Below, in pieces: positions 1 to 11,921 of a stretch of 64,000 nucleotides of DNA. Within the stretch, counting starts at the first letter, position 1. Each line of letters begins with the position of its first letter. The translations under genes and the position numbers were made by a program. Source of the DNA: Agarophyton chilense (taxonomy: Eukaryota; Rhodophyta; Florideophyceae; Gracilariales; Gracilariaceae); contig JARGXX010000022.1 in the NCBI GenBank assembly GCA_030374765.1, forward strand, positions 992,001-1,056,000, in the 5' to 3' direction. Below the pieces are notes generated by a model, which did not search any database, had not been told where the DNA came from, and worked only from the letters and a program-made list of their open reading frames with translations.

Positions 1-536
1 GTTCCCTTAAGAGTGTCAACGTAGGGTCTAGACACACCCCGGTGGGTTCTTTTCCGTGTTGCGAGCGGGTCTCAGCACTTCGTCCAAACGGCGCCGAGTG
101 GCCTGTGGGCTACGTTGTAACTTCCGTCTACGGAGTCAAAACGGCCCAGTTTTGGGTTCTTCTTAAAGCTGAGATCTTCCCGATAACAACGATGTTCTTA
201 GATTCCGTGACGGTTGAGAAACCGCGACGCGGTAGCGTCTCCAATCTCAGGGGGGTAAGACTTCAACGTCAACCCGAGCTACGGGGAGGAAGGTTGCTCC
301 CGTGGAACGCGCCGTGCGACGAAGGCGGTTTGCACGACGGTTGGTCGTCAGAGCCTTTTGATTGGCTCGGTTCCATTCGACGTGGGCCACATAAATGCGC
401 GGGCGCCGGTTGCCACTCCGCAAGCGGATGTGAGGTGGCGCTTTCCACACGCGCTAGCACTCTCCTGAGCTGTCCCCGACGGGTCTCACTCATTTCTTTC
501 CCATTCCTGAGGGTTCCAGTGTCTCCATAGGAGTTC
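1..536 (-). other. Non-coding tail downstream of Gypsy element A pol
   Basis: This stretch lies 3' of the pol frame of element A when read on the minus strand. A plus-strand frame (42-530) is open, but its composition is erratic and I see no motif in it, so I do not call it a gene. In two other Gypsy copies in this window (10.3-11.4 kb and 41.6-42.9 kb) the region beyond pol carries an opposite-strand reading frame. The corresponding part here would lie beyond the left edge. No LTR end is recognisable. Confidence 0.4.
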
Positions 537-3500
537 CTATTCCCATTCCATAACGGAGAGCCAAATTTGGTCAACCTCGTCGTCGAGATCTTCCCCGTGC
601 GGGTCCGCTGACACAGCTCGTTCCCGAGAAAGCGGGGTTTGAGTGTGCGACACCTCAGTGTCTCGTCCGCGGCGGCGGGTGATCGTCGGCTCTGTAGGCG
701 TTACGGGTGCGGAGTTCTCCACACGACTCTCCCTAGGCGGGGTTTCGTCATCTTTTCTCACGTCGTGCTCGGCTGGGTCGGCGGTGATGTCGCTACTCAT
801 ACGCTGGGGTTGTGACTTCTCTGTCGCCGGCTCGGTCGGGCTCGCCGTCTCACTGTGAGAACTAGATTCCCTGTTAGGGCGACTGGCTGACGCCGAAACA
901 TCGTCCTGCGAAGGAACTAAGTCCTCCTCCCCCTCCTTAGGCGGAGAGCCAGGAGGCTTGATTACCTCCGGTGGGGGAGTAACTCTGTAAGAGTTCGTTG
1001 ACTGGGCCCTTGAGGGAGCGGTCCCAGGTTCGGGAGTATCCGAAGTTTCCGGTAGGTCGGTTAAACCACGTTCCGGGTGCGGAAGTATAACGGGGCGGGT
1101 GTTCGAATCTCCGCTTGACGGGTTAACTTCCGTTGAATCATCCCCTGTGGAGGGCGTTGGTGCCGACACCACTTCCCCATTTGGGTTGGGCGCTCGTGTG
1201 ATGCGGTCCCTGGAGATCCGTTCGTGGCGGTTAGCGATATCCAATACCACCGTGTCCGGGTCTACAGAAACCACACGATAGGGTCCGTCCACAATTGGCG
1301 AAAGCTTGTGCCTACGTTCCTTTTCAGGATTGTAGTATTCCTTTCGAAGGAAGACGAAGTCGTCGGGCTCCACCTGAGGTAGAGGTTTGCGAACCCGATT
1401 GTCAAAGTCCTTCTTGTAGGCGCGTTGAGCTTTATCCATTGCTTTCCGGGCTATCGGCACCATCTTCGTAAGCCACTCCTTCCAGGCTTCTCGGTACAAT
1501 CCCGGTGACGGGTACGTCGACAGCGTCGATTGAGCCTCGATGGCGACCGGCGGCGGTGTCCTCGACAGTACCAGTTCGAATGGGGATAACGATGTAACCC
1601 GATGTACCTGGGTGTTGTATGCATACGTGATAGCGTCTGTGTACAAGTCCCAATTTTTGGGGTGATCCGCAACATACGATCTCAAAGAGTTGAGTATCGT
1701 GCGGTTAAACCTCTCCACCTGGCCATTCCCCTGAGGGTGATACGTAGTAACAAATAAATTCCTTACATCAAGGATTCGACATACATCCTGAAAGAACTTT
1801 GATGCGAATTGCCCTCCGTTGTCGGATAACAACTGCACCGGCGGTCCATATACGAACACCCAATGGGTCACGAACGCTTGCGAAACGGTAGCGGCGGTGA
1901 TCTGCTTCAGCGGCACAGTTCTCGTTAGCTTAGAGAATCTGTCAGAAATGACAAGCAGATACCGATGACCTCGGGGCGTCCTGATAAACTCCCCTAGGAT
2001 GTCTATGGCCACGAATTCGAGTGGAGCCCGTGCCGGGAACAGCGTCAACTTCTTAGAGTGCTTCCGAAGTTTGACGTCATTCTTGGCGCAATTGGCGCAG
2101 GCCTGTCTGACGGCGTAACAATCGAATGCCATTGCCGGCCAGTAAAAGTACCTTCTCAACGTGAGGTACAGTTTTCTTCCCCCGGGGTGGGCGCCAACCT
2201 TCACATAGTGAGTGAGGTGTAATACCCTCTGTTGTAGGGTGTGCGGCACCACTATCCTCGGGCGAGGTCCAACGGTCCTGATTAGGTAACCCCGATCGTC
2301 GTCCTCGAAAGGTAACTGAAATCCTCCGTTGAGGCGAGCCCGAATCCGTGTACAGAATGGGTCGAGCTGTTGCTCGCGTATCATCTCCTCTGGAGAGATA
2401 GGTATAAAAGAGCCGGTCGGCGAATCCAGACTCTCGTTGACGAGTATATCGTCACAAACATCATCCGTCAGCGGTTGAGCTCCTCCCTCGAGGTCCGATA
2501 CCATAAAACATGGGATGTCATCGTCCTCGTAGGGTTCCGTTTCCGCTGTGGTTCCCAAGCGGGATAGTGCATCAGCCTGATTGTTCAGCTTCCCTTTCTT
2601 GTATAGGATCTCAAAGTCGAATTCCGACAGTCGGAGACGCCAGCGCATAAGGCGGCCCGAGGGTTCGGAGATCTCCAGGAGCCAACGCAAGCATGCGTGG
2701 TCCGTATGGACTTTGAAACGAATACCCATCAGATAGGGGCGAAGTGTAGCTAAGGCCCACACAACGGCTAAACATTCTTTCTCGGAGACCGAATAGTTCC
2801 TTTCATGGACATTCAGGGAACGTGACCAGTACCCAATAGGGTGACGTTCACCATCCTCAGAGGATTGGAACAGTGCACACCCTACTTGGTTTGCACTAGC
2901 ATCGGTGTCCACTTCGTAAGGGAGCCCAGGATTGGGTAGAGCCAAGATTGGCGGTGATGTTACGGCATTCACCAGTGCCGTGAAGGCAGACGCTTCCGCG
3001 TCGCCAAAAGGATCCAGTTCAACTGGTTGTCCCTTCGTCAGGAGCCTGTTGAGGGGGGTGGCAATATCCGCAAAGTTCGGGACGAATCGGCGATACACGT
3101 TACACAGACCTAAGAAGGATCGCAACTCCGTTTGAGTTTTCGGGTGTTTTGCTTCCTTCAAGGATTTCACTCGCACTTCATCGATTGAAAGCTGTCCGGG
3201 ACGGATGATATGACCCAGATACTTAACCGAATCGGTGAAAAACTCGCACTTCTTGAGTTTCAAGGTGATTCCCGCGTCGCGGAGTATCTTCATTACGTCC
3301 CTGACGTGTTCGAGGTGGTCATCCAGGTTGTTGGAGAAGACAATAATGTCTTCTAAATACACTAGACACGTCCTCCACTTGAAGGGAGCCAACAGAATGT
3401 CTATCGCCCGTTGGAACGTTGCGGGGGCATTTGTCAACCCAAAAGGCATCCTCCGGAATCGGAAAAGTCCTTGATGACACACGAAAGCCGTTTCGTCTCG

Positions 3501-4817
3501 ATCTTCCTCCCTAATAGGGACTTGCCAGTAGCCCGAATTGGCTTCGAGGGTAGAGAAAACAGTAGCGCTCCCAAGGGAGTCGATGTATTCGTCCATCCGA
3601 GGGATCGGGTACACATCCTTAATGGTTACCTCGTTCAGGCGTCTGTAGTCGATGCAGAAACGCCACGATCCATCCGGTTTCGGAACTAACACCACGGGTG
3701 AGGCCCAAGCGGACTGGGCAGGTTCAATTACGCCCGCTTTAAGCATCTTCTCCATCTGAGATTTCTCCTCTTCCCGAGCTTTCGGTCCAGCCCTGTAAGG
3801 ATGTTGGGCAATAGGCCGAGTGTTCGGTAATAAGTCGATGCAGTGTTCTGTAATCCCAATAGTTCCAAGGGAACCATCCCTCATGGGGGTAAATTCACGA
3901 AGCATGTGCCTCAGCTTCTCCCTATGAGATGCGGGTACATGGTTGAGATCCCATTTCTCCAATTCCTGAACAGGATCCGTCTGGTCTGCTCCTGTGATAG
4001 GGGCCGTAACCTCCTGAGGTTTAAAGTGTTCAGCGTGTGGAGCTGCATTCGTATGCTCACCGTCTTCCGCGATTTCGGCAGTGTCCTCCCCCTCCTTAGG
4101 GTCCGCCACACTAAGGACCTCTGCGATAGAGATCTTTGTAGGTACGACCGCATGCGGGTGTGGAAGAACAGAACCCAGGATCTGGTGTTTGACCAAATGC
4201 TGCGTTGTCTTTCCAAAGTTGGCTACCAAAACCTTGAAAGGTTTATCCGGTTCCACGGAGACAACCCCATTCGCAAGGGCAAGTTGACGCCGCGTATACA
4301 GAGACGGGTTCGGTTGTACCACATGCACACCAATTTGCTTGGTAACAACTGTGACCCAAACCTGGGTTTCTGGCGGGATAGCCACTGACTTCGCAACCTT
4401 TACCCATGTAGACACCGGGTCCTTCTTCACAGATTTCTGCGCGACAGGGAGAGGAACGCGTGTTCGCGCTGCTCCCTGTAAGGGTTTACGAACGATTGGG
4501 ATCGTAGACCCGTCTTCGAGTTCCACAGTTCTATTCCGAGGACGGATGGCTTCCACGAAGCGGTCGCAAAAGTCACAACCCAGTATGACTGGTGCTGCAA
4601 GTGACTTGCATACAATAAACTCTAGCTGAACGAGATAGGAGCCTAACCTCACCATGAGGGAAATTGTACCCAGTGTCCGTAGCGGGTTGTTGTTCGCATC
4701 GGCGATATCCAAACGTGGACCGGTACGAACTTGAACCCGGAGCAGCGGCGGTAACAATTCAACATGAATTAAGTTAGGAGCGGCTCCTGTATCCAGGACA
4801 GATATTTGACGAACCAT
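537..4817 (-). CDS. Gypsy element A pol (protease-RT-RNase H-integrase)
   Basis: A single 1426-residue open frame. An aspartic protease DTGA motif lies near residue 10. The reverse transcriptase spans roughly residues 330-520, RNase H roughly 590-720 (with VDTDAS and TDHACLRWLL). The integrase follows, with an H2C2 zinc-binding region and the DDE core (VAIDILGEF, LSDNGGQFASKFF, GNGQVERFNRT). After the integrase comes a tail of about 250 residues rich in Pro, Ser, Thr and Glu, likely disordered. I see no chromodomain. This is a fossil-class element; the frame looks whole. Confidence 0.93.
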   Translation of the reverse strand: MVRQISVLDTGAAPNLIHVELLPPLLRVQVRTGPRLDIADANNNPLRTLGTISLMVRLGSYLVQLEFIVCKSLAAPVILGCDFCDRFVEAIRPRNRTVELEDGSTIPIVRKPLQGAARTRVPLPVAQKSVKKDPVSTWVKVAKSVAIPPETQVWVTVVTKQIGVHVVQPNPSLYTRRQLALANGVVSVEPDKPFKVLVANFGKTTQHLVKHQILGSVLPHPHAVVPTKISIAEVLSVADPKEGEDTAEIAEDGEHTNAAPHAEHFKPQEVTAPITGADQTDPVQELEKWDLNHVPASHREKLRHMLREFTPMRDGSLGTIGITEHCIDLLPNTRPIAQHPYRAGPKAREEEKSQMEKMLKAGVIEPAQSAWASPVVLVPKPDGSWRFCIDYRRLNEVTIKDVYPIPRMDEYIDSLGSATVFSTLEANSGYWQVPIREEDRDETAFVCHQGLFRFRRMPFGLTNAPATFQRAIDILLAPFKWRTCLVYLEDIIVFSNNLDDHLEHVRDVMKILRDAGITLKLKKCEFFTDSVKYLGHIIRPGQLSIDEVRVKSLKEAKHPKTQTELRSFLGLCNVYRRFVPNFADIATPLNRLLTKGQPVELDPFGDAEASAFTALVNAVTSPPILALPNPGLPYEVDTDASANQVGCALFQSSEDGERHPIGYWSRSLNVHERNYSVSEKECLAVVWALATLRPYLMGIRFKVHTDHACLRWLLEISEPSGRLMRWRLRLSEFDFEILYKKGKLNNQADALSRLGTTAETEPYEDDDIPCFMVSDLEGGAQPLTDDVCDDILVNESLDSPTGSFIPISPEEMIREQQLDPFCTRIRARLNGGFQLPFEDDDRGYLIRTVGPRPRIVVPHTLQQRVLHLTHYVKVGAHPGGRKLYLTLRRYFYWPAMAFDCYAVRQACANCAKNDVKLRKHSKKLTLFPARAPLEFVAIDILGEFIRTPRGHRYLLVISDRFSKLTRTVPLKQITAATVSQAFVTHWVFVYGPPVQLLSDNGGQFASKFFQDVCRILDVRNLFVTTYHPQGNGQVERFNRTILNSLRSYVADHPKNWDLYTDAITYAYNTQVHRVTSLSPFELVLSRTPPPVAIEAQSTLSTYPSPGLYREAWKEWLTKMVPIARKAMDKAQRAYKKDFDNRVRKPLPQVEPDDFVFLRKEYYNPEKERRHKLSPIVDGPYRVVSVDPDTVVLDIANRHERISRDRITRAPNPNGEVVSAPTPSTGDDSTEVNPSSGDSNTRPVILPHPERGLTDLPETSDTPEPGTAPSRAQSTNSYRVTPPPEVIKPPGSPPKEGEEDLVPSQDDVSASASRPNRESSSHSETASPTEPATEKSQPQRMSSDITADPAEHDVRKDDETPPRESRVENSAPVTPTEPTITRRRGRDTEVSHTQTPLSRERAVSADPHGEDLDDEVDQIWLSVMEWE

Positions 4818-5071
4818 AAACTAGTTGGACAGGCCGAAGTCGGCGAATACTTTATAATTCCGCTTGGCCATTACCATAACTCGATCCGGAATACGGAGAT
4901 TACGGGACCGTATCCACGGGCGACGGAGGACACTAAAGTATCCCGAGTTAACGTCGGTGTCAGCCGTTCTCCTTGAAAGGATAGTCACAGCTGGGGAGCG
5001 AAGCTGGAGCGCCTCGGGCGTCTTCAACTCCGGCTTAGAAGACGCCCCTCCCGCAAGGGAGACTCCCAAGT

Positions 5072-7101
5072 TTAGTTTTTCGAAGCGGACCCCACCGAAT
5101 TCGGTGCAGCTGCCTCGAAGGGGACCGGTTGTTCCCCATTCGCGGGTACAAGTTCTGTATCCCTGTCAGCAAGGTGAGCTCGGGGTATCCTTTGTTCCTC
5201 ATAGGACGTACTCGGGACTCGAGCTTTCTCCTCAGGGGTCAGAGCCTCGTACTGAGCGATTATTCGTGAACCCTCCCGCAGGGGAAATGTGCAGTCTGGT
5301 GCTTTGTGACCACGGAGGTAACACAAATAGCAAATCAGCTCTGCCAGGTTCGGTTGTGGACATGAATCCACGCGACGTGGTGCTGTATCCCTCCATCCGG
5401 GGCGAGAGAACCGAGCAGCGGTATTCGCAAAAGGTAGCGATGCAGCTGGCACCCTCCGTCCTTGGGTATAGAGCGCAGGGTCTTCATCCGTAGTCGGAGC
5501 GGATGTCGACGGCAACTCAGATGTACCCATAGATTCGGGGTTACTTCCCATGAAGTGAATGTTATCATTGACCCCCACAGGGGCAGGGCCTCCTGCGAGT
5601 GACAAAGACGAGTTACCTCCATCGGCGAGGAGTGCACGTGTCGGCCGACTCTTTCGGTTCTGCCGGGCACGGAGAGTATCCCCCTCAGCCTGGGCGTACT
5701 GAACCAGTTCCAAGTAGGTCATCTTGCGCTTCTCTTCCCGATGTCGGGCAACCAATGCCCTTATCGAGGGGTCCAAACCATCCACAAACATGGTGCATCT
5801 CTCGTAGGCGGGGAATACATTCCCGCATCGGTGAAACGCTTTATTCAAGCGAGTTGAATACACCGTTTCGGTTTCCATCGGCTTCTGCCGCGTATCCCTT
5901 AATATAAGGATTGCTTCCTGAATCGCATTTCCAGTAGCGTATGACCTCAAGAGGTACTGCACCGCTTCGGGCCAGCACGTGACTCCCCCTTCCGAGGCTC
6001 GGGATGATCCACGGACGGAGTTGAACTGGTCTTCAGCCATCCCCTTTAAGAAATAGGGAATGCAAGATACGCTTGCGCTTCACTCATACCGAGGATGTCA
6101 GCCTCCTGGACGAACCTCGCAAGGAAATCGAGCACCAGAATTGGGTCTGTTCTTGTGAACTCCCTCTTCTGTAGGGTGATGCTCAGTCTTTTGATGTAGT
6201 CCTTGACCTTACCCGTTCCGCGGGATGTTCGATCTCCCGAAGGGTTATCCAACTGGTAATAGCGGTACGATAGCAGCTTCCGATAGAGAGGATTCGTCGG
6301 CTTCAGCTCCCTCAATCCAAGGTGTTTCCTACCCTTCTTCCGGGTACGGATTTCCCCTTGAGAGGTGTAAGTAGCCTTCGGCCGAGTCGCCCGGGATGAC
6401 CGGCGTCCATCTTCACTATCCGAAGATTCGGAGGACGAACTCGATGACGAGCGATTGGGATCGGAATCCGATAAATCCTCTTGGAGGTGAACCCTCTTCT
6501 TGGACTTGCGGCGGTCCCGTTTAGCGGAGCGGTGTTCTTCGTCTTCCGAAACGTCGGGTTTATCCTTCGAGGCTTCTGCGTCTCCGTCCATACGGATAAT
6601 GGCCTCGAGGGTGTCCAGCCGAGCTCGGAAGCGTTCCGCTTGCACGCGGTGTTCTTCCACGAGGCTCCGGTACTCCTGGATAAAGACCCCAGGGGTACCA
6701 AAGCTTTCCAAAAGGGAGTTCACATCCCTCCTCAGGGTACGAAGGTCATCGGCGACTCCCCGCACCGGGGCGTCCTCCACCTTGAGGCGGAGGGTAGTAA
6801 CCTCCTGAAGGAGCTCGACGTGAGCCGCGTTGGCGATATCGATTCGAGTCTCCAGGCGCTGTAATTCAGGGTCGGCCCGACTTCGGGGTGCTGCTGAGGG
6901 GGTCTCCACCACTGGAGCTGGGCCCACAGCCACGACCTCTCGAGGACCTGAAACCACTGAGGGTGCTCTCCGAGTGTCCGGATCGATACCGGAATCGTTC
7001 CGATCTTCGGGAATTGAGCTCCTCGACCTAGGCGGGGCCGGGGGCACTGAATTCGCTTGACGGTTCGATCCAGTCCTGGAACCACGGGTAGGCGGCGACA
7101 T
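5072..7101 (-). CDS. Gypsy element A gag region
   Basis: Gag region upstream of pol on the minus strand. The N-terminal part is Pro/Arg-rich, followed by a predicted coiled coil and an acidic Ser/Asp tract (SDSDPNRSSSSSSSESSDSE). The middle part resembles a Ty3-type capsid (ILVLDFLARFVQEA). Near the C-terminus is a CCHC zinc knuckle (CYLCYLRGHKAPDC). It precedes pol closely, as expected for this superfamily. About one break is visible in the region. Confidence 0.85.
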
Positions 7102-8870
7102 GCTGCAGACACGACACCGACGATTCGGGGTAACGATGAAATTCGATCACGAGATTCCCGGAGAACGGATGACGTAACACAAAACAAAAATAAAAACCAA
7201 TTCCACCCCTTCCAAAGGGGACCACTACAACAAATCTTCACGACGGTGCTTCCTCTTCCAAGAGATATTCCAACACGTGGATGAACAACCCAAAAGTCCG
7301 AGAGCGGATTCTAAGTCGGGAGACCACTTGTGGAGCAAAACCCGGCGACGGGAAGTGCTCTCAAGGTGTTCTAAGCCTTGCTCCCTGGGGGAGGCAGACT
7401 CAGAGACAGAGCCCTCCGTTCCACCCGTAGTGTGGGGTGTAACTCCCACGGGGGATTCCGGCAGTACCGACGGAGGTGAGGGGTAGAAACCGTTGGATCG
7501 GGAATGAGTATGGGTATCCCAAAGAATGGGGAAAATCCGGCGAAGAGGAAAAACGGGGCGAGGGTCGGGCACTACCAGGCACCGGACCCGAGAACCAGAA
7601 AAGGGGCGAAACAACAAAAGAAACCCAATACAGGGGCGAAAACCTGTCCTCGAAAGGAAACACAAAAAGCACGCAACAAGTAAACAGAACCCCCACGGGG
7701 TATCGTGCACGCAGCTCGTCTGAGCGGTCCCAAGGGGGTGGTTGCACGGAACCCAAACGTGGGCACTCTCCAAGTGGAGTCGTGTCCCTACGCAGGCGTT
7801 GCTAACCAGAGCCCGTTCCGGGTTGTAAGGCCGAAACGATGGCGACGAAGAACCTCTAAAGGTATCGAAGACCAACCTTGGTGACCATTTACTCTGAGCT
7901 TCGGACTGTCAGATCTCGTCTCCCTAAGTAGGGCCCACTAACTAAACTCTACAGTAGTGCACACCTGCTCAGGGCCATACACGTGGAGATCCCATTGTCA
8001 GGGCCCAAAAATCTAACGTTCTAACAAATATCCGAAAAATCGGTGCCAAAATTAAGCCACGTGTATCACGGGGCCAATCCAACCATGGGCCATCCGAATC
8101 TTCACGCCATAGGCGAATTCTAACCAGAAAACAGTGCCACCTCAGCACACCTTAGAGGGGATAATAGTCATAACCCTCGGAGGGTTCAATCCTCATTCTA
8201 TGAGTTGCATCTTCAAGTATCCCCTAACTGGGCGTTGCTCTACAGCTTTATGTAGTATCCGCTCTACGGAGAGATCAGACACCTGCCATGGTGTTCGGGA
8301 CTGCCGAATGGGTTCTTGCGGGTTTGGGGAAGGTGTGGTAGAGCACAACAGTACCGAGCTAGAATGGGGGTTGTAAGGCCCCACTTGCCAATGAAGGTGG
8401 TTGGTACTATTGAACGGACAACCACTTGTTGTAGATTTTCCTGATCTCCGGTTAAGGGATCCTGAACAAGGAGAAAGTGAGTCGTGAACCCGTTTGTTGT
8501 CTCCTTTACTTTGGAGTCGGTGCTCCCCTATGTACCGTAAGTACAGTGCACAGGGGTGAGCGCCGCACATAATAATATCTAGATATACACTTGGTTAGCC
8601 GATTAACCTTTCTACAGTACGGGATGGTGGTTTCCACGTGGCCACTCACTACAGTATATGCGCCGTTTCCACTCCGGTCTTTCCCAATAAAGGGTCGAAT
8701 CGGATGTGCCGTGGCAGACCGAGATCCCACGTGTAGCATACCACCTCACGGACCATCTGCGGGGTGCCGCTGCATAACTTCATCCTAGCCGTGGCACTCA
8801 CTTATGAGTATCATTTTACTTATCCAAAAAAATCTTCAACCGGCATTCCGACAGTGCAGAATACTACAAA
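7102..8870. other. Probable 5' leader/LTR region of element A, otherwise unassigned
   Basis: No convincing gene. A 216-codon minus-strand frame (7225-7875) is open but lacks motifs and lies where the 5' leader and LTR of element A would be. 7900-8870 is likewise without recognisable coding content. I could not find a repeat of this sequence at the low-coordinate end of element A because that end is outside the window. Confidence 0.35.
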
Positions 8871-10210
8871 GTGTGCATACTACCAGGAGAAATTCATGTC
8901 CTTGGAGACTCTTTGTCTCGTATCCCGCATAGGCCAACAGTGAGCAACATTTCTTGTGATGTTTTCACCATTAAAGACATGAAAGACATCATTGAGGACG
9001 ACAGTTCTGATCACATATTTGGGCCGGTTCTCCTTGCTCTGCAGGGTATAGTACCAGAAAGTGAGAAGCAAAGGAAACGTGGAGAAATTCTACTTCCTTC
9101 CTTTACGTTAGATGGTTGGAAACTCAAGTATAATGGGAAAATTTGTGTTCCTAGTAAGAGACGGCGGGTTGTCCTGCATTTGGCACACGATTCAAAAGTT
9201 GGTGGCCACTTCGCCTATACAAAAACGTTAGAACGACTGTCCTCATTCCATTGGCGTCACAAATCGAAGGATGTTATGCTCTATTGTGCTGGGTTCCATA
9301 CGTGCCAGGTAAAGAAGGACCACCACGGACAACTTTTGGGGGAGCCTACGCCACTACCGGTTCCAACTCGTCGGTGAGGCTTGGTTGGCACAGATTTTAT
9401 TGTAAGTCTTCCAATGACACCAGGGGGATACGATTGCATCACTACTTGGGATGATCTTTTATCACGCAGAGTTCGATTTCTGCCTTCGAAGCGGACAGAT
9501 GATGCAACAGATGTTCCTACATCCTTCTTCAATAACATTTTTCCGCAACATGGTCTACCGGATGCCATCATTTCAGAAAGAGATCCGAAGTTTGTGTCAA
9601 AGTTCTGGAAGAATCTTATGAATCTCTGCGAAATCAAGTTGCAAATGTCCACAGCGCCTCATCCACAGACCGATGGTACATCAGACGTAACGAATCGTTT
9701 GATTGAGAACAACTTCAGATGCTTTTGCTGCTACCAAAACAATGACTGGAACAGGGTGCTACCAGTTTCCGAGTTTGCTTATAACTCTTCTGTGTCTGAC
9801 GATCCTGGCATGTCCCCGTTTGAAGTCGATTTTTGTTGGAAACCAGAATCACCTATTGACTATCTCAGTACGGCCTAGAGTTATATAGAGTCGATTGACG
9901 AGTTATGCACACAGTTGAAGGCAGCCTTAGAAGATGCCCAGTTTTCGCATCACCTTGCAAAAGCTAAACAAAAGGCGGAAGCCTCTGAAAGGTACCGCAC
10001 ACCATAGTTTGGTATTGGAGATCGGCTTCTGTTATCCCAAAAACTATTTAAGGACAACTACTCCAAGGCGCAGCCGAAAGATAAGTTTTGGAGCCGGTAT
10101 TTTGGTCCTGTTACTGTTCCTGAATGAATCGGGAAGAACGCGTTACGACTGGAATTGCCTTCGCATATTAAGATTCATCCCGTCGTTAATGTATCTTTCA
10201 CAAAGCCGTG
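8871..10210 (+). mobile_element. Ty3/Gypsy fragment B (RNase H end plus integrase)
   Basis: Plus-strand remnant of a second Gypsy lineage. It starts at the very end of RNase H (HVLGDSLSRIP), then has the zinc-binding region (HLAHDSKVGGHFAYTKT) and the integrase core (VGTDFIVSLP, AIISERDPKFVSKFW, APHPQTDGTSDVTNRLIE). The protease, RT and most of RNase H are absent. It is broken, with several breaks, and looks old. Orientation is opposite to elements A and A'. Confidence 0.85.
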
Positions 10211-10259
10211 ACACGTCCAGCCAGATTCGCTTATATCTAATTGTAACGAAATGACAGGT

Positions 10260-11390
10260 TAAGTCAGCGTACGGGTCTCGACCGGTGGTAGCGTGGTAGA
10301 GCGGGTTCTAAGATTCGAATCCTTGACGGCGGCACTCCCAAACCTCCAATCTTGCCTTCGGGGTCGGAACGTCGTGGTCCTCAGCCTCCTAATGGTCTGG
10401 ACACGAGCGGTGCCGTGCCCGACATTTCGGCGTCTTATGAGCATTTCGGGGGCTAGTCTCTCTCATCACCAGTGGGCACGAAGCGGACTCGCATTGCCAC
10501 CATCCTCAGGGGTACCAGTGCGTAAGAGCTGACCCTTGGCGCCCGGTTGGCAATTAATTTACTTAAGGTACTGAACGCGCACCGGGGGGGTTTCCTTGCC
10601 GCTTTTCCTATCCTTCTCTATTCCTCTGGCGACCCTACGCGCGTCGTCCGCCGTGAACCACGGTGCCTGCTTCATCCATTCGGGGTCAGGTCGGTTATCC
10701 TGCCCAATTTGGTTTCATCTTCCCTCCTTCCCGTCGCGGTATTCCTCCATTGGTCGCGCCCGATGACGAAATCGCCTTTTAAGCCCGTCAGCTACGGCAA
10801 TCTCCCTCCGGATTTTGTCGTTTCCGTCGGTTTTCCTATCCATTTCCCAACGGACCAACCTGTGGGCAGCGGCACCATGGATTCGAACAACCAAGCGGGG
10901 AGTTCCTTTGGATACCAATTAGCTTAAAAGCGCCCCGGAGACTGCTATTACCATACCATCGGACGAAATCCGCGGGCAGTGCATCATGCCATTCTACAGT
11001 CCTGTTGGTCTTACTGCCTCGATGGGCATTGCGACAGTCCTGATGGAAGCTTACTCCTGGGCTCGTCGCTCGGTGCGCTACGCCACGGTTGTCAAACAGG
11101 GTCAGGATCTGAAGACCGTTATAGTCAATATCTGGTAGCAGACTGCGCAGGTGATGACCCAGAGGGTTACTGCCGACTTGGATGCCCGGTATGGTCTAAA
11201 ATTGAGCGACAAGGGGGCTTCCGGTGGTGAAAATAGTTCCTCTGGTGAATCTCCGCCGATGAAGCGTGCTCGGCTCGCTGGGGCCGGGTCTGGTTGTCCA
11301 GTTGGCTCCTCCGGTGACCCTAGTCCAGGTTACGCTCCTATAGGTTCCATTGAGAACGGCGGAGTTACTCCTGCGCCGCCCCAGTGAGTC
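10260..11390 (+). CDS. Opposite-strand accessory frame of Gypsy copy A' (decayed)
   Basis: This lies between fragment B and the 3' end of the minus-strand pol of copy A', and reads on the plus strand. The part around 10986-11390 encodes a helical segment (VGLTASMGIATVLMEAY, then KQGQDLKTVIVNI) followed by a Ser/Gly-rich tail with PPMKRARL, a possible nuclear localisation signal. The helical segment resembles the end of the opposite-strand frame at 41623-42867, which also lies beyond a Gypsy pol. The frame is broken in a few places. Function is unknown. Confidence 0.5.
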
Positions 11391-11921
11391 CTGTTGGTGT
11401 TCCGAGCGCTTCCGCGAACCTTGAGGTCATGTTGAGGGCTGTTCTACCTCTGTCCGTTATCAATAAAATTAATGCTTGTGCTTTCCCAAGGTCGTTTTTA
11501 TATCTCCAACTTGCGTGCCCCGGGACGGCGTCCAATCTTGAGAGCGTCTCAGGTCTTCCTCAGGTGTCTCCGAAGGACTGACTTTGTTCCCTGATGCGGG
11601 AGTTACGACGAATCGTCGTGCTCCGGCGAACCGTTGTGTCGGAAGTCGGTTTGGGGGGCGTTTTGGGATTATTAGGACCAATGTTTGCCCCCTCCTGAAG
11701 GCCGTGCTCCGTGTGGCTGATTCTGCGCCAATAGCGGGCGATAAAATTGGCCGGAATGGTTTGAGGCTGTTGCCAAGTGTCTTCCTCAGGTGTGTAGCCG
11801 AACAAACGGACGCGATAGCGCATAGTTCCATCTTCTCTTCAACCGGTGGAGATCATGCGCTCAATCACATATTCCGTTTAGTGTTCATTCTGCAGAAAGA
11901 GAGTGTGGTCCAGGGGGCAAA
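11391..11921. other. Spacer between opposite-strand frame and pol of copy A'
   Basis: Non-coding internal part of Gypsy copy A', between the plus-strand accessory frame and the C-terminal end of its minus-strand pol. Short frames on both strands lack motifs. Confidence 0.4.

Larger units (their letters stand above)
537..7101 (-). mobile_element. Ty3/Gypsy LTR retrotransposon, element A (gag-pol)
   Basis: This is a minus-strand Ty3/Gypsy element. Gag occupies 7101-5072 and pol 4817-537. Domain order protease, reverse transcriptase, RNase H, integrase is the Ty3/Gypsy order (established knowledge). It looks nearly whole, with about one visible break. The long undamaged pol suggests a fairly recent insertion, but age cannot be measured because the 3' LTR is outside the window and the 5' LTR could not be delimited. 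Confidence 0.93.

Noticed and set aside
7225-7875. 216-codon minus-strand frame in the leader of Gypsy element A
   Set aside because: Cys/Phe/Pro-rich without motifs, located in the expected LTR/leader region, and overlapped by equally open frames on the other strand.
10275-10330. tRNA-like A-box and B-box pair (GTGGTAGAGCGGG ... GATTCGAATCC)
   Set aside because: Only about a dozen bases separate the two parts, too few for an anticodon arm, and no acceptor stem pairs. Probably chance or a scrap of a tRNA-derived sequence.
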